55,302 nt of DNA from Candidatus Wolfebacteria bacterium RIFCSPLOWO2_01_FULL_47_17b (GTDB lineage Bacteria; Patescibacteriota; Minisyncoccia; UBA6257; JAGOQP01). The stretch lies in assembly GCA_001793865.1 (NCBI GenBank), contig MGIS01000010.1:1-55302 (forward strand). Direction: 5' to 3'. The position numbers and the translations under genes are program-made. The notes under the pieces are model-generated. The model was not told where the DNA came from and ran no database searches. It was given only the letters and a program-made list of their open reading frames with translations. Below are positions 45,000-53,848 of this stretch, piece after piece (positions within the stretch are counted from its first letter, which is position 1; each line of letters starts with the position of its first letter).

Positions 45000-45645
45000 A
45001 CCTGTTTATCCGTATCGCGCCCGATGCGGTACCCGATGAAATATTTATACACGCACTGCTTCCTGAACTAAACTTTACAAGCGGAGACGGAGCTATGAAA
45101 TACACCTGTATCGAACCCGACATACTCGTTTCTTCTAACGTATAATTTAAATCCGAATACGAATTCGTTTGGACAGCATTAGACTCATGATAGAGCTCGC
45201 AGTTACCTCTAAATTGTTCATCGAATGAAGACGAGGAAGGTTTCCGAATTTCAAGACCCGTGATCGTACTGCCACTTAACCGAACACCATACCCGCACAC
45301 CTCACGGCTTCCTTCTTGTGTCGCAACCGCAAGAGCTCTGGCCTTATAGATTTGCGCGATGATTACCTGCTGGTCACGATAGAATGCCAGTTGGTCCTTT
45401 ATGGTGTTACCGCTCGTCAGTCCAATCCCTAAAAAGATGGTAAGCACAACCACCACCACCATAACTTCCACCAAAGTGAAACCCGAGGATCGTCTAACGG
45501 AGTCGGTATCGCTACCCGTATCGTCTTTTCTTCTGTCATTCTGACACAGGTCAGAATCCATCTCTTTCGTCATTCCGAACTCGATTCGGAATCTATTTTT
45601 ATAAATATTTGTATAAGTCATCCCATTCAGGATTATCTCTTTCAA
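44968..45645 (-). CDS. GspH/FimT-like pseudopilin
   Basis: SSGFTLVEVMVVVVVLTIFLGIGLTSG; N-terminal extension derives from palindromic sequence, so the true start is uncertain. Confidence 0.8.
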   Translation of the reverse strand: MKEIILNGMTYTNIYKNRFRIEFGMTKEMDSDLCQNDRRKDDTGSDTDSVRRSSGFTLVEVMVVVVVLTIFLGIGLTSGNTIKDQLAFYRDQQVIIAQIYKARALAVATQEGSREVCGYGVRLSGSTITGLEIRKPSSSSFDEQFRGNCELYHESNAVQTNSYSDLNYTLEETSMSGSIQVYFIAPSPLVKFSSGSSACINISSGTASGAIRINRFGQVTTAPSC

Positions 45646-45889
45646 TTAAATTTATTTTCCATTCGCGCCTCCAATTTTTTAACTGCTTCTCGCGTTGAAT
45701 TGCCGCGTATGCATCACTCGTCTGTTCATAATATACAAGCGCATGCACCTTATATTTTTTCGTAAATCCTTCAATCAAACCTTGTTTATGCTGATGTATC
45801 CTTTTCTTTAAGTCAGACGTTACACCGATATACAGTGTACCGTTCCGCTTGCTTGCAAGGATATATACATAAAAAATTTTCACAGCCAT
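45599..45889 (-). CDS. GIY-YIG family endonuclease
   Basis: FYVYILASKRNGTLYIGVTSDLKKRIHQHKQG. Confidence 0.95.
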   Translation of the reverse strand: MAVKIFYVYILASKRNGTLYIGVTSDLKKRIHQHKQGLIEGFTKKYKVHALVYYEQTSDAYAAIQREKQLKNWRREWKINLIERDNPEWDDLYKYL

Positions 45890-45962
45890 GTTTTTGGGTT
45901 CCGGACCAAGTCCGGAACGACAGCTGGATCCTGACTTTCGTCAGGACGACACACTGTGTCGC

Positions 45963-46931
45963 CTACAACGACAACCCTTCTATTATACCAAAATATCCCT
46001 GTAGTATGCGAGTGCCGAAGAAGAATACCAAAAATGACGCAAGTACAATGAACGGGCCGAACGGCAGCATGCTTTTCATTCCTTTTTTGCCCATTGCAAG
46101 CAGGGGAAGCGCATAGAGCGTACCTAACACGAACGAAAGCACCATAACAATAAGTATATCAGGGTATCCGAACAAAAGCCCGAGTCCCGCCATCAGCTTT
46201 GCATCGCCAAGTCCCATCCCCTTGCCACGGGTAATAAATATAACAACCAAAAAGAAACCCGCGCCCAAAACCATGCCAAGGATGTGGTTAAGAACAAGCC
46301 CCACTTCGGAGGCTGAGCCCCCGAAACTAAATAGATCAGCATAGCTCCCAAGAAATGACCCCATCCTCACTACGGTCCATACTATACCGGCTATAAAAAT
46401 CGAAAGATTCAAATAATTTGGAATCACGTAATGCCGCACGTCTATAAAAAACGCCGCCATGAGCATCAAAAATACAAGTATCCAAAAAGCGGAAAAACCA
46501 TACAGCATCCACATATCTCCTGTCATTCCCGCGAAGGCGGGAATCCATTCTCCTGTTTGAAAAAGAAGCCATTCCACCGCCCACGGCACGAACACAAACA
46601 AAGCGGCGGACGCAAGTTCCACCACAGGATATTGAAGCGATATATATTTTTTGCAGTTTCGGCATTTTCCGAGCTGTATAATCCAGCTCACCACCGGAAT
46701 AAGTTCGTACCAGCGAAGCTGGTGCCCGCAATGCAAACAGCGGGAGCGTCCTCCCGCCGTTTTGAGAAATGTAGGCGTTGTCATCCTGAGGTAAAACCGA
46801 AGGATCTTCTTACCACCATTGGATTCTTCACTTCGTTCAGAATGACCATCCTTATCCGGATCATACCGCAGTATGAGCACATTCAGAAAACTTCCGACCG
46901 CAAGACCGAGCAAAATCAGTAGAACAGTCAT
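45963..46931 (-). CDS. pilD: Prepilin peptidase
   Basis: GLAVGSFLNVLILR, CLHCGHQLRWYELIPVVSWI...CRNCKKYIS, GKGMGLGDAKLMAGLG. Confidence 0.95.
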   Translation of the reverse strand: MTVLLILLGLAVGSFLNVLILRYDPDKDGHSERSEESNGGKKILRFYLRMTTPTFLKTAGGRSRCLHCGHQLRWYELIPVVSWIIQLGKCRNCKKYISLQYPVVELASAALFVFVPWAVEWLLFQTGEWIPAFAGMTGDMWMLYGFSAFWILVFLMLMAAFFIDVRHYVIPNYLNLSIFIAGIVWTVVRMGSFLGSYADLFSFGGSASEVGLVLNHILGMVLGAGFFLVVIFITRGKGMGLGDAKLMAGLGLLFGYPDILIVMVLSFVLGTLYALPLLAMGKKGMKSMLPFGPFIVLASFLVFFFGTRILQGYFGIIEGLSL

Positions 46932-46951
46932 AATAAAAACTTATTCTTCCT

Positions 46952-47287
46952 CTACTCACGGCACAGCTCATAGTCGGCCGCACCGATGCTGCTCAACCCC
47001 GTAGCTCCACTACAGCTACCATTTGAATAATAGCTAATATCACTTCTCGGTGGAGTAGGTCCGCCTCCCTCTAAATCACCCTCACTGCCAGCATAGTCTC
47101 CGTTTAATGTGTAATACAGCTCCTGCAAGGCTTCCATTTTTTGTACATCAGCTTTTACCCGAGAAAGGACTGCGGCGGCACGAAACTGTCCAGATCCGAC
47201 CAAAAATATCCCAGCCAAGATCGCGATGATACCCACCACGATCATGACCTCAACGAGCGTAAAACCTTTATTATTTTTAGTAAACAT
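46952..47287 (-). CDS. pilA: Type IV pilin
   Basis: NNKGFTLVEVMIVVGIIAILAGIFLVGSGQFRAAA. Confidence 0.85.
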   Translation of the reverse strand: MFTKNNKGFTLVEVMIVVGIIAILAGIFLVGSGQFRAAAVLSRVKADVQKMEALQELYYTLNGDYAGSEGDLEGGGPTPPRSDISYYSNGSCSGATGLSSIGAADYELCRE

Positions 47288-47412
47288 ACGTATGTTTGAT
47301 TATTTTTTCGACCAATTTTAAAATTATGTATAGTATATCACATTATGGACGCCTTGTGTGTATAACCCCTGTGAAGTGAGAGGTTAGAAGTAAGAAGTTG
47401 GAAAGAGAGACA

Positions 47413-47760
47413 CTAAAACCATTTTTCCCTAAGACGGTATATTCGCTTCCCCAGAACGGTATATGTACCAAGCAAATACAGAACCTCGCTCGTATCTCCA
47501 TAGCGAACATTTAAAGAATCTTGAAGATGGGTAACAACTTCATTACAGGAGCCAAGAGATCTTGTAAGGTATAGCTTAAACTCAGCATTCGATCTACCAA
47601 ATCCTTCAGCAATATTCGCTCCAATTGAATTTGCAGCTCTGCATAATTGATTCTTAAGATAAAAACCCTCTCTAGGAAATACTTTCGAAAATCCAACGAC
47701 TTGTGGGTACAGTCGCTGGGCTTCTTTATACACTTCAAGATCCTTGTATGTCTTAATCAT
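47413..47760 (-). CDS. Four-helix bundle protein (S23/23S rRNA IVS-type family)
   Basis: MIKTYKDLEVYKEAQRLYPQVVGFSKVFPREGFYLKNQLCRAANSIGANIAEGFGRSNAEFKLYLTRSLGSCNEVVTHL. Confidence 0.93.
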   Translation of the reverse strand: MIKTYKDLEVYKEAQRLYPQVVGFSKVFPREGFYLKNQLCRAANSIGANIAEGFGRSNAEFKLYLTRSLGSCNEVVTHLQDSLNVRYGDTSEVLYLLGTYTVLGKRIYRLREKWF

Positions 47761-47804
47761 AACAGCCCGTTTTTTCTAACTTCTAACCTCTAACTTCCAA
47801 CTTC

Positions 47805-49013
47805 TCATAGTGCAAACGACTGCGCCAGATTGAATATCGGAAGCAGTATGGAAGCAAATAAAAGTCCCACGAATACACCCATCACCACCAAAAGTATCGG
47901 CTGCAAGAGTTCCGAGAGGGTGCCCACCACGGTATTCACCTCCCGTTCATAAAAATCCGCGATTTTGACCATCATATCATCCATACGGCCGGTTGTTTCA
48001 CCTATGGCGGTCATCTGGCCGACCATAGGATCAAAGTACTGCGGGTATCGCAGTAAAAGCTGTGAAAACTGTTCTCCTTCTTTTACGCCCTGCGACATCT
48101 GTTTAAACAGCGTCCGGTACACAAAGTTAAGTATGGTATCGCCGGAAATTTCGATCGCCTGCGCGACCGGGATGCCTCCCTGCAGAAGAATGCTGAACGA
48201 CTGCGCGAACCGCGCAATGTACATCTTCTGGTACATCGGCCCGAATATGGGCAGCTTCAACAATATCTGTCCGCCAACTTGCCGCCCCTCGGGACTCTTG
48301 AAGTAGTCGTACAGTATGTACCAGATAATAAACAGAATAAATAGAACCAGCCACCATTTGGTCTGCACGAACTCTCCCGCGCCGAATACAATCTTGGACA
48401 CCAGCGGCAGTTCGGCTCCCGATTCTTCAAACAGCGGCTGAATCTTGGGAAATACAACCACCACCATAATTCCCGCCACAATGAAGAACAGCACCACCAG
48501 AATCATCGGATACATCATGGCATTGATGATTTTTGACTTCCACTGCACCTCCTTTTCCAAATACGATGCGAGGAACGTAAGCGCGTGCTCAAGCCCGCCG
48601 GTCACCTCCGCGGAGCGGATCATATTGATGTAAAAATCGGAAAATATACTGTTCTGCCGCTCGAGCGCCTGTGAGAGTGCCAACCCCGATTCAATATCCT
48701 GAAACACCTGAAACACCGCCTCCTTAAGCGCGGGGCTCTTGGTCTGCTCGTGCATAATCTTCATCGATCTGCCAAGCGGCAATTCCGACTCGATAAGCGT
48801 GGCAAGCTGGCGCGTAAACACCATCAAATCCTTGAGTTTCACGCGGTTGAAAAAAGCAAATAGATTGCTCTTCTTCTGTAGAACCGCCTCCATACTCAGC
48901 ACATACAGCTGGTGATTGGCAAGCGTTTGCAAAGCATTCGGCTTATCCGGCGATTCAATGTAGCCGACTTGCAGTTCCCCTGTTTTTGTCCGTGCTTGGT
49001 ACTTGAATTTCAT
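47805..49013 (-). CDS. pilC: Type IV pilus assembly protein PilC
   Basis: FKYQARTKTGELQVGYIESPD...FTRQLATLIESELPLGRSMKIM; Met at 49013 preferred over 49226. Confidence 0.95.
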   Translation of the reverse strand: MKFKYQARTKTGELQVGYIESPDKPNALQTLANHQLYVLSMEAVLQKKSNLFAFFNRVKLKDLMVFTRQLATLIESELPLGRSMKIMHEQTKSPALKEAVFQVFQDIESGLALSQALERQNSIFSDFYINMIRSAEVTGGLEHALTFLASYLEKEVQWKSKIINAMMYPMILVVLFFIVAGIMVVVVFPKIQPLFEESGAELPLVSKIVFGAGEFVQTKWWLVLFILFIIWYILYDYFKSPEGRQVGGQILLKLPIFGPMYQKMYIARFAQSFSILLQGGIPVAQAIEISGDTILNFVYRTLFKQMSQGVKEGEQFSQLLLRYPQYFDPMVGQMTAIGETTGRMDDMMVKIADFYEREVNTVVGTLSELLQPILLVVMGVFVGLLFASILLPIFNLAQSFAL

Positions 49014-50077
49014 CTCTCTAAAATTATTCTCAATTCCGATGGATTTGTCGAATATAATTGAGCCGCTTCCATGCTTATCTCCCTTCGCACCACCAAATCC
49101 GCCAACGAGCGATTTAGCGTAATCATACCTTCCTGCACGTTCGTTTCGATAATGAGGTCGATCTGGTAGGTCTTGCGTTCGCGGATAAGGTTCCGCACCG
49201 CGGGATTTGCGAATAGTATCTCGCACGCCGGTATGCGCCCGCCGTCTATGCGCGGCACAAGCCGCTCCGAAACAATCGCCACCAATGTCGCCGCGAGCTG
49301 AGACGATACCTGCCCCTGCTGGCCGGAAGGAAAACTGTCTATAATACGGTCAATGGTTTGCGACGCCGAGTTCGTATGTAAAGTAGAAAATACCAAATGC
49401 CCGGTTTCCGACGCGGTCAGCGCGGTTGATATGGATTCCGGATCACGCATTTCCCCTATCATGAGTACGTCCGGATCCTGCCGCAGAACCGACTTGAGGC
49501 CTTTTATAAACGTGCATGTGTCGCTCTCCACCTCCCGCTGGGATACAATGCTCTTGTCCTGCACGAACGCGTACTCAATTGGATCTTCGATGGTTACAAT
49601 GTGCTCCGTGCGCGTGTGGTTGATCTCATCGACAAGCGCCGCAAGCGTGGTGGACTTCCCATGCCCCGCCGGCCCTACCACAAGCACGAACCCCTGTGAA
49701 AGCTTCGTAAGGTCATGCAGTACCGGAGGCAGGCGCAGTTCTTCGATGGTGCGGATATGCGCGGGGATGAGCCGCAATGCCGCCGCCATAAAACCCCGCT
49801 GGTAGTATACATTCACGCGGAACCGCGCCTTGTCTTCAAATGTATACGAAAGGTCTAACTCCCGCTCCTCCACAAACCGTTTCTGCTGTTCTTCGGTTAA
49901 AAGCGCGAATACGAGCCCTTCCGCGTCCCTGGGAACCAGTATGGGCTCTGAGGTAAGCGGCACCAGCGCGCCATCTATCCGCAGGGTCGGATGCCGCCCA
50001 ACCGCGATATGCAGATCAGACGCGTCCTGCCGAGCACAGAGTAATAATAAATCTTTAAGTTTTTGGGCGTATTCCAT
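49010..50077 (-). CDS. pilT: Twitching motility ATPase PilT
   Basis: VVGPAGHGKSTTLAALVDEIN, HIVTIEDPIEY, LRQDPDVLMIGEMRDPESISTALTASETGHLVFSTLHT. Confidence 0.96.
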   Translation of the reverse strand: MEYAQKLKDLLLLCARQDASDLHIAVGRHPTLRIDGALVPLTSEPILVPRDAEGLVFALLTEEQQKRFVEERELDLSYTFEDKARFRVNVYYQRGFMAAALRLIPAHIRTIEELRLPPVLHDLTKLSQGFVLVVGPAGHGKSTTLAALVDEINHTRTEHIVTIEDPIEYAFVQDKSIVSQREVESDTCTFIKGLKSVLRQDPDVLMIGEMRDPESISTALTASETGHLVFSTLHTNSASQTIDRIIDSFPSGQQGQVSSQLAATLVAIVSERLVPRIDGGRIPACEILFANPAVRNLIRERKTYQIDLIIETNVQEGMITLNRSLADLVVRREISMEAAQLYSTNPSELRIILER

Positions 50078-50129
50078 ATATATATGTGTATTATAGCACA
50101 GTCATTGTACAATGGTGTGGGTATCGAAC

Positions 50130-50225
50130 TAATTTCGAATTTCGAGTTCCGAATTTCGAATCAAATTCTAATGTTTTAAAATTCATGAATTCAAAATTGA
50201 ATCGAAATTAAAAATTCAAAATTTT
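50130..50225. repeat. AT-rich dispersed inverted-repeat element (copy E)
   Basis: ctaatttcgaatttcgagttccgaatttcgaatcaaattc...aaaattgaatcgaaattaaaaattcaaaatt. Confidence 0.65.
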
Positions 50226-51965
50226 TTATATACTTTCTGTTTCTCTGAGTACCGCTTCCAGCGAAACAAGTCCTTCAATCGCTTTCAGAACGCCGTCCTG
50301 CCGCATTGTAACCATCTTCTGCCGTTTCGCTTCTGCGACAATCGTGCTCTCGCTCGCGTTCTTTGCGACAAGGTCTTCCAGTTCCCGTGTCATTTCCAGC
50401 GCTTCATACAGCGCCATGCGTCCGCTGATTCCTTTGCCGTTGCACACGTCACAGCCCGGCGATTCATAGAATTGGTATGGCTTCTGAACATTGCGGGATT
50501 CCAGCTCCGGAGGATCAACGGATGCAAGCTCCTCTTCGGCTTGCTTCATAAGTTCGGCTGAAATTTCTTTCTTTCTACGGCACTTTTGGCACAGCCGCGG
50601 CACAAGCCGCTGGCCGATCATCAAATTTACCGAAGCCGGCAATAGAAACGGTTCCACCTTCATATCCACCAGGCGCGGGATCACGCCCAACGCGTTGTTC
50701 GTGTGTAGCGTGGAAAGCACGATGTGTCCCGTAAGCGCCGCGTGCACGGCAAGGCCGGCAGTTTCACCGTCCCGGATTTCACCGATCATAATAACATCCG
50801 GATCCTGTCGCAGAATCTGCCTAAGTCCCGACGCGAAATCATATCCAATCTCCGGATGCACCTGCGACTGGTTGAGTCCGTCCATATAGTATTCCACCGG
50901 ATCCTCCAAGCTCACGATATTCACTTGCTCCGTATTGAGTATCTGCATAAGGGCGTACAGCGTCGTTGTCTTACCCGACCCGGTTGGCCCCGTGATGAGT
51001 ATCATGCCGTATGGGTCGTCTATCGCCTGCTTGATAAGCCGCTCGCTTCTCCCGCGCAAACCAAGATCATTAAGTCCGCGCAAACCCACAATCGGGTCCA
51101 ATACACGGATCGCGACTTTCTCGCCTACCGGTGTGGGGAATGTGGCTACGCGGAAATCGATATCCCGTCCCATGAGCACCGTACGGAATCGTCCGTCCTG
51201 CGGCACACGGGTTTCATCTATTTTCAGATTCGATAAAACTTTCACGCGCGATACGATCGGCTGGTGCAACTCTGCCGGCAGGACCGCGGCTTCCTTGAGT
51301 TCGCCATCCAAGCGAAACCGGATCCGCATGCTGTTACGCTGAGGTTCAATGTGCACATCGGATGCCTTTTCCCATACCGCTTCTTTGAGTGTGGTTGCCA
51401 CGATGCGGATGATGGGCGCGTCCTCGCTCCCGCCTCCGCCGGCTTCCAACTGCACGACTTTGGCGCTGGGGGTTTTCTGCTGGGCCGATACCGAGGTAAT
51501 GGATTTCACTGCCGCCTCCACCTCACTGCGATAGGGTGAATACTTGCGCATGACCGCTTCCCATAGCGACATACTCACCAGATATATGCCTAAGCTTACT
51601 TTAAGTTGACGGGCTATAAACTTCAGCGCCTCCTGCGCGCGCGGGTCTTCCGGCGAAACCATGCCGATGACCAGAAGTTCCTTCGTGTACGAAAGCGGCA
51701 CCACGCGGTAGTTGCGCACCATTTCTTCGGGCACAATCTTAAAAAGCTGCGGAGGGATCTCCTCAACCGTAAGCTTCTTGAACGGCACATTGAGCATCTC
51801 GCTTTTTAGCTTGAGCAAAACATCTTCTCCCACCAGTCGCCGTTCATATATAAGATCTTCAACCGTCCGTCGCGCGTACGACGCCTCCTGCAAAAGCTTC
51901 TGAGCCGCATTGTGCTCCAAAGCTTGTTGCTCAACCAGTTTTGTTATAAGTACTTTATTATCCAT
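50226..51965 (-). CDS. pilB: Type IV pilus assembly ATPase PilB
   Basis: ILITGPTGSGKTTTLYALMQILN, DPDVIMIGEIRDGETAGLAVHAALTGHIVLSTLHTN, zinc motif CQKC...CDVC. Confidence 0.97.
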   Translation of the reverse strand: MDNKVLITKLVEQQALEHNAAQKLLQEASYARRTVEDLIYERRLVGEDVLLKLKSEMLNVPFKKLTVEEIPPQLFKIVPEEMVRNYRVVPLSYTKELLVIGMVSPEDPRAQEALKFIARQLKVSLGIYLVSMSLWEAVMRKYSPYRSEVEAAVKSITSVSAQQKTPSAKVVQLEAGGGGSEDAPIIRIVATTLKEAVWEKASDVHIEPQRNSMRIRFRLDGELKEAAVLPAELHQPIVSRVKVLSNLKIDETRVPQDGRFRTVLMGRDIDFRVATFPTPVGEKVAIRVLDPIVGLRGLNDLGLRGRSERLIKQAIDDPYGMILITGPTGSGKTTTLYALMQILNTEQVNIVSLEDPVEYYMDGLNQSQVHPEIGYDFASGLRQILRQDPDVIMIGEIRDGETAGLAVHAALTGHIVLSTLHTNNALGVIPRLVDMKVEPFLLPASVNLMIGQRLVPRLCQKCRRKKEISAELMKQAEEELASVDPPELESRNVQKPYQFYESPGCDVCNGKGISGRMALYEALEMTRELEDLVAKNASESTIVAEAKRQKMVTMRQDGVLKAIEGLVSLEAVLRETESI

Positions 51966-51984
51966 ATCCTGACAGGAGGTTCAT

Positions 51985-52018
51985 AAGGTTCGGCCTTGGT
52001 TCGGGAAGGCCGAACCTT
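51985..52018. repeat. Palindromic element upstream of pilB
   Basis: aaggttcggcctt-ggttcggg-aaggccgaacctt; same family as the element in pth. Confidence 0.88.
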
Positions 52019-52115
52019 GGTTCTACGAATCTCGTGCACCATTCTAATTGAATAATTATATCACACATTCACCTTTCTACCTTGTGGATACCGGCTATGG
52101 TGTTAGAATAACGTC

Positions 52116-52820
52116 ATGCAGATCATCGGCATTAAAACCCCCATCTTCAAGGAAAAACAATCGCTTCTTCCGTTTCTCATACGGCATCTACCTCCCTTGC
52201 AAGAAGGCGATATTCTCGCAATCACCTCAAAAATCGTTTCCCTGTCACAAGGAAGAGCCGTTTCTCCAAAACAAAAAGTAGCACTAATAAAAAAAGATTC
52301 GAAAAAAATAATCGAGACGCCTTGGGCACAACTTGTGCTAACAGAAGACGGATGGTGCATAAACGCTGGCGCGGATGAATCAAATGCAAACAAAAAAACC
52401 ATTCTCATGCCCCGTAATCCTTTCCAGGTCGCCAAACATATTCGTATGCAGCTAAAAAAGAAATTTGGCCTCAAAAAAATAGGCATTCTTATTACCGACA
52501 CGAAGAGCATCCCTTTGCGGAAAGGAACAATGGGCAGATCGGTCGCGTACGCAGGTTTTGAGCCCCTCATAAACTACATTGGAAAAAAAGATTTGTTCGG
52601 CAGAAAAAGCCGCCTCACGCAAAGCAATGTTGCTGATGCGCTCGCCGCAAGCTCGGTACTTGTTATGGGAGAGGGAGACGAACAAACGCCGTTGGCGGTA
52701 ATACGAAATGCTTCGGTTCGGTTCACAAACAAAAAAAATCTGGCGCGTCTACCCTTCTCTCCAAAGAAGGACATCTACGCCAGAGTTTATCGGGACATTC
52801 CTTTCAGCACCTCCAGATAA
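52116..52820 (+). CDS. CofE-like (F420-0:gamma-glutamyl ligase) family protein
   Basis: IGIKTPIFKEKQSLLPFLIRHLPPLQEGDILAITSKIVSLSQGR...GILITDTKSIPLRKGTMGRSVAYAGFEPL...VADALAASSVLVMGEGDEQTPLAVIR. Confidence 0.8.
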   Translation: MQIIGIKTPIFKEKQSLLPFLIRHLPPLQEGDILAITSKIVSLSQGRAVSPKQKVALIKKDSKKIIETPWAQLVLTEDGWCINAGADESNANKKTILMPRNPFQVAKHIRMQLKKKFGLKKIGILITDTKSIPLRKGTMGRSVAYAGFEPLINYIGKKDLFGRKSRLTQSNVADALAASSVLVMGEGDEQTPLAVIRNASVRFTNKKNLARLPFSPKKDIYARVYRDIPFSTSR

Positions 52821-53794
52821 AGTTTTTCTACAATCTTTTCTTGAGCCTTCCCTGATCGAGCATAGTGATCAAGACCGGGAGCCGCGTTAACTTCAAGAAT
52901 CCGGTAATTCTCTTTGGCTATATCGGAAATAGATTCTTGTACAAGAAGATCAACTCCGCACAAACGAAGTCCCATATCTTTCGTAAGCCGAATCGCGAGT
53001 TTCTTAAACGACCGATGAATAATGCCAGTTACATCCAAGGACTCTCCCCCTGAAGAAAGATTTGCATTATCAAGAAGCTGTACTAGATCCCCTTTTTTTG
53101 GAATTGATTTGAGAGTCAACTTTTGATTTTGCAGTTTTTCCACAATACGAGGATCATCTATCTTTATCTTCGTATCTCTGCTTGAAACAACAAACTGCTT
53201 TTGCTTTTTTTCAAGCAATGCCTTAATAGTTGACCGTCCATCACCGATTACATATAAAGGAATGCGCTGATATGCCGAAATGATTTTATCATCCAGAACT
53301 ACAATCCGATAATCATTCCCTTTGATCGGCTTCTGTACAAGCGCGACACGATCCCGTTTGAATATGTGTCGCATGGCACGGTAAAACTGCCTCCGTGTCC
53401 TGACACTCGCAACGCCCGAACCTTGGCTTCCGCTGTTTGGCTTCACTATAACCGGAAACCCGATTTTTTGCGCATATCGATACGCCGCGTGTACATCCTT
53501 CCGTGAACCTATTGCTTCTGCCCAATGGTCAGAATAAAAGGTCTTTCCAGGAATAACTCTATATCCCATCCGCTTCATAAAGAAATTCGCGTAATCCTTG
53601 TCTTTTGCAATGTCCGCCGCCCCGACAGTATTTATATCAATCGTCGAATACCGAAAATAACGTCTGCGTCCGTTTCTGTAGGTAATCTGCCCGACAATTC
53701 CCCACTCAGGCTCAAGTAGCACACGCACGCCTATGCGACGAGCGATTTTCTTTAGTATCTGTCCCAAAATTGGAGTTGGTTTTTTCTTTTTCAT
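52787..53794 (-). CDS. ATP-grasp ligase (cyanophycin synthetase/GshF-like)
   Basis: IGFPVIVKPNSGSQGSGV...VIGDGRSTIKALLEKK...DNANLSSGGESLDVTGIIH...LCGVDLLVQE...ILEVNAAPGLDHY. Confidence 0.85.
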   Translation of the reverse strand: MKKKKPTPILGQILKKIARRIGVRVLLEPEWGIVGQITYRNGRRRYFRYSTIDINTVGAADIAKDKDYANFFMKRMGYRVIPGKTFYSDHWAEAIGSRKDVHAAYRYAQKIGFPVIVKPNSGSQGSGVASVRTRRQFYRAMRHIFKRDRVALVQKPIKGNDYRIVVLDDKIISAYQRIPLYVIGDGRSTIKALLEKKQKQFVVSSRDTKIKIDDPRIVEKLQNQKLTLKSIPKKGDLVQLLDNANLSSGGESLDVTGIIHRSFKKLAIRLTKDMGLRLCGVDLLVQESISDIAKENYRILEVNAAPGLDHYARSGKAQEKIVEKLYLEVLKGMSR

Positions 53795-53848
53795 AATATA
53801 TTTCCTTTCAATATACTGAATATAAAATACATAAAGCCGTTCAAATTG

